A stretch of 64,000 nucleotides of DNA from Streptomyces antioxidans. Lineage in GTDB: Bacteria > Actinomycetota > Actinomycetes > Streptomycetales > Streptomycetaceae. The stretch spans positions 83,997 through 147,996 of the forward strand of contig NZ_LAKD02000120.1 in NCBI RefSeq assembly GCF_000968685.2, given 5' to 3'. The notes under the pieces were generated by a model, which was not told the DNA's origin, searched no databases, and saw nothing but the letters and a program-made list of their open reading frames with translations. The position numbers were made by a program, and so were the translations under genes. This document shows positions 25,698-34,256 of the stretch, piece by piece. Positions within the stretch are counted from its first letter, which is position 1; each line of letters begins with the position of its first letter.

Positions 25698-26944
25698 GCC
25701 GCAGCACTTCCCTGGCCGCCGGGGTCCAGGGCGTAGGACAGCCGTGCGGGTTCGGTGAGGGGGCGGGCGGTGGGTGCCCGTAGTCCCAGCTTCCGGTAGA
25801 GCAGGGCGCGCATATTGCGGGCGAAGCGTCCCGGTTCGGAGGTGATCCGCGCGGCCACCCGTGCGTAACGCTCGGGCCGATGGCCGGCGTAACCGCTCTC
25901 CAGCTGTGCCCTCAGTGAACGTCCGCGGTTCAGCCCGGGGGCGAAGGACGCCAGTTCGGCCATGGGCGAGTCCGGGGAGACATCCGCCGGGGAGAAGCAC
26001 CCCATCACGACGGGGGCACCGGTGGCCGCGCCGTAAAGCGCCATGGAGCCGTGGTCCGCCACCACGAAGTCGGCGGCCACCAGTGGCCCCAGTTCATCGG
26101 CGTGCTGGCCGACCACCATCAGGCCCCGGCGGCGCAGACCGGCCAGCCACGCCTGGATCTGCCATTCGCCGTGGGCGTTCCACGCGTTGGGGTGGAACAT
26201 CGCCACGATCCGGAACTCCTCCGGTGGCAATTCGGTGACCAGCCGCTCCAGCACCTCCGGCGCCTGTCCGAGCAGCGACCGCGGCCCCCAGGTGGAGGAC
26301 ACCACGACGAGCCGGTGCCCGGGGCCGGTCCGCAGTGCGGCCCGGTAGAGGGCACGTGCGGGCAGACTGGCCAGGATGCGGTCGTAGGAGGGATCCCCCA
26401 CGACCGACGCGGCAGGCACCGCCTCCGGGCACTGCCGCCGCAACCGGGCCAGATCCTCGGTGTGTGCGAGGACGATGGTGTCCGGGACCACCGCGCCGTC
26501 GCGGACGAGCCACTGCCGGTTGAGTCCGTAGACCTCACGGCCCCGGACCACGCGTCCGCGCCGCCCGCCGGGGACGAACTTGTTGTGGCCGGCCCCGTGT
26601 GGCAGCACGATCACCGGTGCGTGCAGCTCATGCATGCCACCGTGGGCAGCCGCGATGGCCAGGTCGAACTCGACCTCCACGGCCTGGTGCCACGGCAGCA
26701 CCAGGGCACTGAGGCCGTCCAGGAACTCCGCCACTCCATGGCCGAACACATCGGGCGCCACGGTGAACACCACCTGCACTCGGAGATCGTCTTCGAACAG
26801 GCGCACCGCCTCGAGCAGCCGTTTGCCGGAGGTCACCGTGTGCACCACGGCCAGAATCCTCTTGTGCACCGGGCGGGTCGCCCAGCGCTCCACATCCAGC
26901 CGGATGGGCACATGACGCCCGGGGGCGTCCACCGTCACACTCAT
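25694..26944 (-). CDS. GT-B-fold protein, CDP-glycerol-transferase-like
   Basis: This 416-residue protein starts after an ideal AGGAGGAG site. Its layout suggests a GT-B glycosyl- or glycerophosphotransferase: an N-terminal Rossmann-like half with VIVLPHGAGHNKF, and a C-terminal half with LVVVSSTWGPRSLL, FRIVAMFHPNAWN and VAADFVVADHGSMALYGAATGAPVV. This last stretch resembles the donor-binding DHGS/S motif of the TagF/TagB and related families. No membrane anchor is visible. It is the first gene of a coupled pair that points away from a SARP. The pathway is unknown; an envelope or secondary-metabolite role is possible. Confidence 0.7.
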   Translation of the reverse strand: MSVTVDAPGRHVPIRLDVERWATRPVHKRILAVVHTVTSGKRLLEAVRLFEDDLRVQVVFTVAPDVFGHGVAEFLDGLSALVLPWHQAVEVEFDLAIAAAHGGMHELHAPVIVLPHGAGHNKFVPGGRRGRVVRGREVYGLNRQWLVRDGAVVPDTIVLAHTEDLARLRRQCPEAVPAASVVGDPSYDRILASLPARALYRAALRTGPGHRLVVVSSTWGPRSLLGQAPEVLERLVTELPPEEFRIVAMFHPNAWNAHGEWQIQAWLAGLRRRGLMVVGQHADELGPLVAADFVVADHGSMALYGAATGAPVVMGCFSPADVSPDSPMAELASFAPGLNRGRSLRAQLESGYAGHRPERYARVAARITSEPGRFARNMRALLYRKLGLRAPTARPLTEPARLSYALDPGGQGSAAA

Positions 26945-27228
26945 CGAACTCCTCCTGAAGTCCCCGTCGTGCGGGCGCGGGCCAGTCCGCGCACCGCCTC
27001 GGTGCGGAGATGCCCGGTCCCTTGGACGGACGGCTTGCGGAATCCTTGCAATCGCCGGGGAGGCGACGGCCGGGCGCGGTATCAGAGTGGTCCCCGGCGG
27101 CGGCATCCGTGATCGCCGTCGGCTGTGCGCCCCTCTGCCTCGGTGCGCCCCTGCCGGACCGTCAGAAACGGCGCAACCGTGGACATGCGGGTAACGCGCA
27201 GGCGGATGCGACCGGCAGGGGGGTGCTG
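26945..27228. promoter_or_regulatory. Divergent promoter region of the GT-B pair and SARP gene
   Basis: This 284-base gap carries the promoters of the GT-B-like pair and the SARP gene. The open frame upstream of the SARP continues through part of it but lacks a ribosome-binding site and family similarity, so I treat it as untranslated. No confident -10/-35 pair or SARP-type direct repeat was identified. Confidence 0.4.
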
Positions 27229-30200
27229 GTGGAACTGAACGTCTTGGGACCCCTGGAACTCCGGCACCACGGCCGTCAGTGGCCCCTGGGGTCACCGAAG
27301 GAGCAGTGTGTGCTGGCGGTCCTGGGAGCCGCGGAGGGGGAACCGGTGACCATGGCGACCCTGATGGACCGGGTGTGGGGCGACCGGCCGCCACCCAGCG
27401 CAGCGGCCACGCTGCACAGCTACCTCTCCCGGCTGCGCGGCCGGTTGAAGCGGGCGTCGGACGGCGAGGCCGGCCTGGAGCGCCCCTCCCCGCGCAGCTA
27501 TCGGTTGCGCATCGCCCCCGAGGCCGTCGATCTGACGCGCTTCCGGCGCTTACGCGGGCAGGCGCGGGACACTCTGGCGGAGGGTGAGTTAGAGCGGGCC
27601 ATCGGGCGGCTGCGGGAGGCGGAGCGGCTGTGGCGCGGGGAGCCGTTGGGCGAGTTCACCGGGATGTGGGCGGAGACGTTCCGCGCCCGGCTCCACGAGG
27701 ACCTGCGAGCCGTCCGGGAGGAGCGGATCCGCATCGAACTGCGGCTCGGCCGCCATGCCGATCTCATCGGGGAGCTGCGGGCGCTGGTCGACGAGGAACC
27801 GCTGGCGCAGGGCGCGGTGGCGCATCTGATGGTGGCGCTCTACCGCTGCGGCCGGCCCGATGAGTCCCTGTCGCTGTACCGGACCACGCGCAGCAGGCTG
27901 GACGACGAGCTCGGGCTCGCCCCGAGCCCCGAGCTCCATCAGCTCCATCAGCGGGTGCTGGAACAGGACCCCTCGCTCGACCTCCCCGCCGACGAGCCGG
28001 TCCAGACGGTGCGGGCCGAGGGCGGACCGAACCATCTGCCGTATGACAACCGGGACTTCACCGGACGCGACGATGAGCTGCGTGGTCTGCTGACGCAGCC
28101 CGACCCCGACGGCACGGCCCCCGCTCTGACGGTGGTCCACGGCATGGCGGGGGTGGGGAAGAGCGTCCTGGTCATCCATGCCGCGCACCGATTACGGGAC
28201 CGCTACCCCGATGGCCTGTTCTATGTGAACCTCCGCGCCCACAGCGACCAGCCGCCGTGCGCCCCGAGTGAGGCGCTCACCACGCTGGAGGATGCCGCCG
28301 ACCGACAGCTCGCCGAGGGCCGTACCAGCAGTTTCGACGCCCGGGCCGCCCGCTGGCGGGACTGGCTGGCCCACCGGCGGGCGCTGCTGGTGCTCGACGA
28401 CGCCGGATCCGCCGAGCAGGTGCGCCCCTTACTGCCCGGCGGCGCGGGCTGTCAGGTGTTCATCACCAGCCGCCATCAGCTCGCCCCGCTGGACGGCGCA
28501 CGGCCGGTCGGACTCGAGGTGCTGTCGGTGGCCGAGGCCGTATCGCTGTTCACCCGCGTCGTCGGCGTGGCCCGTGCCCGCGATTCCGAGGCACTGCACC
28601 GGGTGGTGAGCTTATGCGGCTATCTTCCGCTGGCCATCCAGCTCACGGCGCACCGCTTCCGCCACCGGGACTCCTGGGATCTGCAGGATCTGGTCGACCG
28701 CCTGACGCAGGCGGCGGACCTCCTGGAGGAGATCGACATCCATTCGGGGATCGCCACCGCCTTCCGGCTCTCCTACGACCAACTGGGCGACGGAGAAAGG
28801 AAGTTATTCCGGTCCCTCGCCCTGCACCCCGGTCCCGATCTCACGCTGTCCGCGGCGGTCGCCCTCGTTGATGCCGATGCCGCGCGGCTGCGGCGGGGTT
28901 TGGAGGAGCTGCTCACCTGCCACCTGCTGGAAGAGCCGGTACGGGGGCGCTACCGCTTCCACGATCTGGTGCGCGGGTTCGCCGTCCGGGTGAGCACGGC
29001 GGAAGAGCCTGAGCGGATGCGCCAGGAGGCGGTCCGGCGGCTGCTGACCCACTACCTCACCGCCGCCGACCACGCCGATCGCATGGCCCATCCGCAGAGC
29101 CGCCGGATCGCCGTCCCCCCGGAGCTGCGGTACGGCGACCCGCCCGAGTTCACGGACGCCGACGAGGCGGCGGCGTGGCTCGACGTGGAGCGGCGGAACC
29201 TGCTGGCCGCCGCCCATGAGGCGGCGGCCTCCTCACCAGAGTTGGCCACACTGTTCCTGCACGCGCTGGGCCAGTCGTTCAAACGCTGGGGCGCCTGGGA
29301 GACCGCCGCCGAGCTCCATGACTCCGCTCTGGCCTTCCTCCGCACCAGGGGCGACACCCGTGCGCTGGCCCACATCCTGATGGAGCGGTCCGATATCCAG
29401 TGCCATGAGCACTGTGAGGAGGCTCTGCGCTGTGCCGAGGAGTCCCTTGCCATCTTCCGTGAGCTCGCGGACCGTCAGGGGGAGGCAGACGCGCTCTTCC
29501 AGGCCGGGCGCGCCCACCTGGCGGCGGGACGGCGAACGACGTCGCTGGAGTGCCTGGACAGGGCGCTGGCGCTGTACCGGCGGACGGGAGACCGCCACGG
29601 CGAAGCCGAAGCCCTCAATGTGCAAGGGGTGGCACTCCACTTCGCGGGAGAGCTCGACGAGGCACTGAAGCGGTTCCACGCGGTGTACCGGATCCAGAAG
29701 GTCGTCGGCGATCTCCACGGCCAGGCCACGGCCCTGCTCAACGCGGGCGAGATCCACCGGCTGGAAACGCGCTTCGACGAGGCTCGCGACCTCTACGAGC
29801 GCGCCCTCGCACTCGCCCGCCGCACCGGCGTACGGCGCCAGCTCGTCAACCTTTACACCAACCTGGGCAATGTCTGCCGGGCCACGGGCCAGACGGACGA
29901 GGCACTTGCCTACTTCCGCAAGGCCCTCAGCAGCTACCGGGCGAGCCGGGACCCACGCAGCGAGGCCAACACCCTGCTCAGCATGGGCACCGCGTACCAC
30001 GAGGCACATCAGGAGCGTGCGGCCATGGAACACTTCACCATGGCGGAGCGCATCGCCCGCCGGATCGGCAACCTCTACGAGCGGCAGAGCGCGCTGATCG
30101 GCATCGCGGCCCTTCAGCGGACCTCAGGGCAGTACACCGCCGCCCTGAAGACCTACGAAGAGGCGCTTGAAGTCGCCCGGGAGATCGAGATCCCGCTGGG

Positions 30201-30357
30201 GATGGCACAGGCGCACGACGGAATCGCCCAGACCGTGCTGCACACGCACGGCGCCGAGGCGGCCGAGCGCCACGCTCGCCGGGCACTCGCGCTCTACGAG
30301 AGGCTGGGGGTGGCCGAGGAGGCGGAGCGGGTCCGGCGCTCGCTCATAGGGCGATAG
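27229..30357 (+). CDS. SARP/NB-ARC/TPR regulator with six TTA codons
   Basis: This 1042-residue regulator has a winged helix (ELNVLGPLELRHHGRQWPLG, residues 2-95), a BTAD domain (about 100-245, ending ELGLAPSPELHQLHQRVL), a STAND NTPase with P-loop GMAGVGKSVLV and Walker B ALLVLDDAGS, then at least seven TPR-like repeats. GTG 27229 is preferred, with AGGGGGG 5-6 bases upstream. TTA leucine codons at 27550, 27589, 28192, 28429, 28612 and 28804 make translation depend on the bldA tRNA, so it should act late in development. Its stop forms the left base of a hairpin shared with a convergent peptide gene. The target genes are not evident. Confidence 0.92.
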   Translation: MELNVLGPLELRHHGRQWPLGSPKEQCVLAVLGAAEGEPVTMATLMDRVWGDRPPPSAAATLHSYLSRLRGRLKRASDGEAGLERPSPRSYRLRIAPEAVDLTRFRRLRGQARDTLAEGELERAIGRLREAERLWRGEPLGEFTGMWAETFRARLHEDLRAVREERIRIELRLGRHADLIGELRALVDEEPLAQGAVAHLMVALYRCGRPDESLSLYRTTRSRLDDELGLAPSPELHQLHQRVLEQDPSLDLPADEPVQTVRAEGGPNHLPYDNRDFTGRDDELRGLLTQPDPDGTAPALTVVHGMAGVGKSVLVIHAAHRLRDRYPDGLFYVNLRAHSDQPPCAPSEALTTLEDAADRQLAEGRTSSFDARAARWRDWLAHRRALLVLDDAGSAEQVRPLLPGGAGCQVFITSRHQLAPLDGARPVGLEVLSVAEAVSLFTRVVGVARARDSEALHRVVSLCGYLPLAIQLTAHRFRHRDSWDLQDLVDRLTQAADLLEEIDIHSGIATAFRLSYDQLGDGERKLFRSLALHPGPDLTLSAAVALVDADAARLRRGLEELLTCHLLEEPVRGRYRFHDLVRGFAVRVSTAEEPERMRQEAVRRLLTHYLTAADHADRMAHPQSRRIAVPPELRYGDPPEFTDADEAAAWLDVERRNLLAAAHEAAASSPELATLFLHALGQSFKRWGAWETAAELHDSALAFLRTRGDTRALAHILMERSDIQCHEHCEEALRCAEESLAIFRELADRQGEADALFQAGRAHLAAGRRTTSLECLDRALALYRRTGDRHGEAEALNVQGVALHFAGELDEALKRFHAVYRIQKVVGDLHGQATALLNAGEIHRLETRFDEARDLYERALALARRTGVRRQLVNLYTNLGNVCRATGQTDEALAYFRKALSSYRASRDPRSEANTLLSMGTAYHEAHQERAAMEHFTMAERIARRIGNLYERQSALIGIAALQRTSGQYTAALKTYEEALEVAREIEIPLGMAQAHDGIAQTVLHTHGAEAAERHARRALALYERLGVAEEAERVRRSLIGR

Positions 30358-30385
30358 CCGGACCCTCGTCGGCCGGGTCCGGCTA
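30355..30385. terminator. Bidirectional hairpin joining SARP and small peptide stops
   Basis: TAGCCGGACCC (30355-30365) pairs perfectly with 30375-30385 around a 9-base loop. The first three bases are the SARP stop on the plus strand and the last three are the stop of the 42-residue peptide on the minus strand. This symmetry supports the peptide being a real gene. Confidence 0.75.
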
Positions 30386-30511
30386 CCAGTACATGATGTC
30401 TTCAGCTTCCTCCGTGGCACCTATGAGCGTGGTCCGGTCGTACGTGGTCGCCGATATGGCGGGCACCGCGACAAAACCGGCGATGACAAGGGTGAGGAGG
30501 AAGGGCTTCAA
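30383..30511 (-). CDS. 42-residue secreted or membrane peptide, unknown
   Basis: The frame starts at TTG with GGAGAAA 8 bases upstream and reads MKPFLLTLVIAGFVAVPAIS as a short signal or membrane segment. A polar part of about 22 residues follows (including TTYDRTTLIG) with an acidic end EEAEDIMYW. It is not homologous to anything I can name. Codons such as CTT, ATA, TTT, GAA and GCT are frequent here, unlike the G/C-ending use of its neighbours, so it may be foreign or constrained by RNA structure. It converges on the TTA-rich SARP gene and shares its terminator. A secreted signal or small membrane regulator is possible; function unknown. Confidence 0.6.
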   Translation of the reverse strand: MKPFLLTLVIAGFVAVPAISATTYDRTTLIGATEEAEDIMYW

Positions 30512-30752
30512 CTGAGTTTCTCCAGGGGGAAGTTGGAGCGGGTCGACGACCCGCTCGCGAAATTGTTCGGAGATAGTACACCGAGTCGATCACCGGTTAC
30601 CGGGGCGAAAGCGACGCGTGACCTCCGCCCGGCGGACACTATTCCGTTTCGCCTTCGTCATACCGGACAGGCTGCCTGGCACGGACAACCCATCGGCCCG
30701 CACAACAGACCGGTGCCCGGTCCGCCGACCCGGCACCGCGGACGGAGGGAAC

Positions 30753-31826
30753 GTGGCTCACAGCACATCCGGAAAGCCGACGACCCACGGGGTATCGGCC
30801 GGGCAGGACCTCCTGCGGCACGGCGATGGTGGCGGAGGATCGGGGAATCCGCCACCTTCCCGGCGCGGCATGCTCTCGGTGGCCGCGGCGGCCGGGCTCG
30901 GGCTGCTCGCCGGCTGCGGCGAGGAGTCGGCCGGCTCCGCCTCCGGAGCGGGCTCGCAGGAGTCCACGAAGGCGAAGCGCTCGCCGTCCGCCACCCCGTC
31001 CAAGCACTCCCCGTCGCCCACTCCGAAACCGCGGCCCGAGCTGCCGCGGGGCGGCCGGGAGCTGTCCCGCTACCGGCTGGTGGGCTACTGCGGGCTGCCC
31101 GGGGCCGCCGCGCTCGGGCGGCTCGGCGTCGGGGACCTCGACGACCGGGTGCGCCAGATCGAGAAGACCGCCCGCGCCTACGCCGCGGACCGTGAACCGC
31201 AGCCGGTGCTCGAACTCCTCGCGACCGTCGCCAACAGCACCGCGGGCCCCGATGGCACCTACCGCTCCCGCACCTCCTCCGACACCATCCGCCGCTTCCA
31301 TGACGCGGCCAAGCGCCACCGCGCCCTGCTGCTGCTGAACATCCAGCCGGGCCGGGCCTCGGTACTCGGTGAGGTCAAGGCACTCCGCGAGTGGCTGGTC
31401 CACCCCGATGTCGGCATAGCCCTGGACCCGGAGTGGGAGATGGGTCCGGGCGAGGTGCCGGGGAACACCTACGGCCACACCAGCGGCAAGGAGCTCACCG
31501 ATGTGGCCCGCTATCTCTCCGGGATCGTCGACGAGCACGACCTGCCGCAGAAGCCACTCGTCTTCCACCAGGTGGCCGTGTCCGTCGTCAGCGACCAGTC
31601 CGGTCTGCGCCCGCAGCCCGGGGTGGTGTTCATCAAGAGCGCGGACGGCATAGGTTCGCCGGGGATGAAGCGGAACACCTGGCGACAGCTGGTCAAGAAC
31701 CAGCCCGATGGTGTGCGCACCGGCTTCAAGCTCTTCTACGAGGAGGACACCGAGGGGAGCCGGCTGATGACCCCGGAGGAGGTGCTGGCCCTGCGGCCAC
31801 GCCCGGACTACGTGATGTTCGAGTGA
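30753..31826 (+). CDS. Putative Tat-exported lipoprotein
   Basis: GTG 30753 follows GGAGGG and encodes 357 residues. A long n-region leads to a twin-arginine motif SRRGML (36-41), a hydrophobic core and a lipobox LLAGC (Cys55), so export by Tat and lipid anchoring are likely. A Ser/Pro/Lys-rich linker then precedes a conserved domain of about 230 residues (LVGYCGLPGAAALGRLGVGD, later GIALDPEWEMGPGEVPG and QPGVVFIKSADGIGSPG). That Asp/Glu-rich strand pattern resembles a TIM-barrel-like hydrolase without a recognised family. No operon partner is evident. Confidence 0.78.
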   Translation: MAHSTSGKPTTHGVSAGQDLLRHGDGGGGSGNPPPSRRGMLSVAAAAGLGLLAGCGEESAGSASGAGSQESTKAKRSPSATPSKHSPSPTPKPRPELPRGGRELSRYRLVGYCGLPGAAALGRLGVGDLDDRVRQIEKTARAYAADREPQPVLELLATVANSTAGPDGTYRSRTSSDTIRRFHDAAKRHRALLLLNIQPGRASVLGEVKALREWLVHPDVGIALDPEWEMGPGEVPGNTYGHTSGKELTDVARYLSGIVDEHDLPQKPLVFHQVAVSVVSDQSGLRPQPGVVFIKSADGIGSPGMKRNTWRQLVKNQPDGVRTGFKLFYEEDTEGSRLMTPEEVLALRPRPDYVMFE

Positions 31827-31869
31827 CCGCGGCGGACCGCGCCACGCCCCGACCGCCCGCGCCACGCAC

Positions 31870-31902
31870 GCCGCCCCCGGCCGGAAAGCGGTCGGGGGCG
31901 GC
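31870..31902. terminator. Hairpin between convergent genes
   Basis: GCCGCCCCCG pairs perfectly with its complement, and an inner CCG/CGG pair closes a short loop. It lies between the lipoprotein gene and the convergent spermidine-synthase-like gene. Confidence 0.7.
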
Positions 31903-31916
31903 TGGGGAAGGGGCGC

Positions 31917-33962
31917 TCAGGGGCGTGGCGCCGTCTGCACGGTGAGGGGTTCCTGGGTGGCGATGTCGCCGGGGCCGCGGCGGGTGAAGCGCATGGCCAC
32001 ACAGGCACCCGCGTACAGCACCGCCACCACCAGCAGCAGCGCCTGATAGCCCGTGAGCAGGGCCAGATACTCCAGGGTGCCGCCGAACAGGGAGCCCAGC
32101 AGATTGGCGCCGAACGCCGACGTGGGGTCGGCCGCGGCCGCCAGCCGGTCGGAGAAGATGAGGTTGGCGCAGAAGATGGGGGCGAAGGCCAGCGCGATCG
32201 CGGCGGCCAGCCGGGGGCCGAAGGGCAGCCCCAGCACCACATGGGACGGGACCAGCCAGGCGATGGCGAGGCTGGCGAAGAGCATCAGTTGCAGCACCAG
32301 CTGATTGACCCGGCGCAGTCTGCGCCTGACCTCCACCGCGCACAGCACGGCCAGCAGCACCCCCGCGAAGACCATGGCGTTGACCAGCCAGGTGGTGCCG
32401 AAGTACAGGGCGAACCCGATCACGTTCTTGGTCTCCAGCAGCATGAACGCCGCACCGAGCAGGAACATGTCCACATAGCGGGCGGTGCGCCTCAGCCGGA
32501 CCCCGGTCAGCCGTACCGACACCAGTGTCACCAGCAGGATGGCGCCCAGGACCCCGATGTAGAGGGTGGGGATGGTGCGGTGCAGCAGATAGGGGAAGGG
32601 GTGGTCATCGCTGGCAGCCGGGGGCACCGCGCCGGAGGGGCGCCACGCGGAGGTGGTGCAGGACTGGTCGCCGGAGGTGACACCGGCCACCAGCACGGCT
32701 GCCTTCTTGCCCCCGTAGTGGGTGATGCAGGGGGCGTGGCCGAAGACGGAGGTGACGGTGGAGCCGAACCGGTCGATGAGCCAGTTCTGGCGGTAGTAGT
32801 TGTACATGGCGAACGCGCCGCCGGGGGCGATGTGGCGGTGGGCCGCCTCGAACGCCTGCCGGGTGAACAGATAGCTCTCCAGGCGCAGGTTGCTCGCGCC
32901 CGACACCAGGGTCAGGGAGTCCGGCAGCGCGAGGACGACCAGGTCGTAGCGGGTCTTGGTGCGCTCGAGGAAGGCCCGGCCGTCGTTGATGTGCACATGG
33001 ACCCGGGGGTTGTCGTAGGGCCGGGCCGGGTGCAGTGAGGAACCGATCTCCTGCAGCCTGGGGTCGATCTCCACGGCGTCCACCCGCTGGGCGCCGTGGG
33101 CGAGCGCCATCGCGACGTCGTTGCCATTGCCCGCCCCGATGACCAGCACCCGGCGGTGGGAGTTCCGCGGCGTTTCGCGGTAGGGCTGCTCGTACGGGGA
33201 GTCGGGGCGTCTGAGCACCCTCAGCGGCGCGATGGACTGGTGCGGTACGCCATTGGCGGAGATCTTGTAGTCCCGGCTGCCGGAGGTCGGCCTGGTGACC
33301 TCGATCTTGTAGTACGGGGACCAGGAGATGCCGCTGGCCGCCGTCTCCAGCGCCAGGATGGCCACCATCAGCGCGAGCGGCACCGCATACCTGATGGTGT
33401 TGCGGCGCCCGCCGAGGGTCAGCAGCGCCGCCGCGGCGATCACCCCCCACACCACCGACGGTGCGCGCAGCCACGACAGCAGAGCGAAGGACACCGAGCC
33501 GGTGAGCGAGCCCAGCAGGTCGAAGCGGTAGGCCTCCAGCGAGGGCAGCCGGCGGAACTGATCGGCCGTCATCTTGCCGATGGCCATCATGATCAGCGCG
33601 GTCAGCCCGAAGAGCACCGGCAGGGTCACCCACTGGGGCAGACCGGTGGTCTTCACGGCGGTGAAGTAGATGACCTCGCCGCTGGTCTGCCGCACCTGCA
33701 CCGGGAATTCGCGCACGAGGACGACGAGAACGGCGAGCGGAATGGGCGTCCAGCGGATCAGCCACTGCCCGCGGTCGGCGGGCAGCAGGAATCCCAGGCC
33801 GATTCCGAGGAACGAGCCCAAGAGGATGAAGTTCGAGAAATAGCTCAGATGGACGATATTGGCGCCGGTCCACCGGATCAGCGCCAGCTCGACGAAGAGC
33901 ATGGTGGCGCTGGCCAGCAGCAGCCTCGCGCGCACGTTTTGCGGTCCTGGGCTGTGCTCCAT
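31917..33962 (-). CDS. Membrane protein with spermidine-synthase-like domain
   Basis: This 681-residue protein has about seven transmembrane helices at the N-terminus (starting LLLASATMLFVELALIRW), a central soluble domain with a SAM-methyltransferase/spermidine-synthase core (VLVIGAGNGNDVAMALAHGA, VDAVEIDPRLQEIG, DLVVLALPDSLTLVSG), and five or so further helices. Fusions of this type are known in bacteria as spermidine-synthase-like membrane proteins of unclear substrate. ATG 33962 has only a weak ribosome-binding site, and GTG 33971 is an alternative. It stands 294 bases from the Lnt-like gene on the same strand. Confidence 0.85.
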   Translation of the reverse strand: MEHSPGPQNVRARLLLASATMLFVELALIRWTGANIVHLSYFSNFILLGSFLGIGLGFLLPADRGQWLIRWTPIPLAVLVVLVREFPVQVRQTSGEVIYFTAVKTTGLPQWVTLPVLFGLTALIMMAIGKMTADQFRRLPSLEAYRFDLLGSLTGSVSFALLSWLRAPSVVWGVIAAAALLTLGGRRNTIRYAVPLALMVAILALETAASGISWSPYYKIEVTRPTSGSRDYKISANGVPHQSIAPLRVLRRPDSPYEQPYRETPRNSHRRVLVIGAGNGNDVAMALAHGAQRVDAVEIDPRLQEIGSSLHPARPYDNPRVHVHINDGRAFLERTKTRYDLVVLALPDSLTLVSGASNLRLESYLFTRQAFEAAHRHIAPGGAFAMYNYYRQNWLIDRFGSTVTSVFGHAPCITHYGGKKAAVLVAGVTSGDQSCTTSAWRPSGAVPPAASDDHPFPYLLHRTIPTLYIGVLGAILLVTLVSVRLTGVRLRRTARYVDMFLLGAAFMLLETKNVIGFALYFGTTWLVNAMVFAGVLLAVLCAVEVRRRLRRVNQLVLQLMLFASLAIAWLVPSHVVLGLPFGPRLAAAIALAFAPIFCANLIFSDRLAAAADPTSAFGANLLGSLFGGTLEYLALLTGYQALLLVVAVLYAGACVAMRFTRRGPGDIATQEPLTVQTAPRP

Positions 33963-34256
33963 GGCGGCCACGCTGTCATCCGGGACGGGGCAGGTCGAGC
34001 ACCCACACGGCCCGTGCCGTCGGCCGGATGGCGGGCGTCCGGCACCACGGAACGTGGCTCCGGCCGCTCGTCTTCCGTCGGCGCGATGAGTCGCCACCCC
34101 ACCGTTGCCGGGGCCATCGGTGCAGGTCAGCGGCGTGGCTTGGAGTGGGGTGCACCGGCCGTGCGGGGTGGGGTGGTCCCGTCGCGAGACCTGTCCCGGG
34201 CCCGCTCCCCCGGCCACCGCCGTACGGCGTTCGGGTCATGGCCCGCCCGGTGTCCG

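Noticed and set aside
27010..27228. A longer N-terminus for the SARP gene
   Set aside because: It has no ribosome-binding site, no similarity to SARP N-termini, and the SARP fold starts right after GTG 27229.
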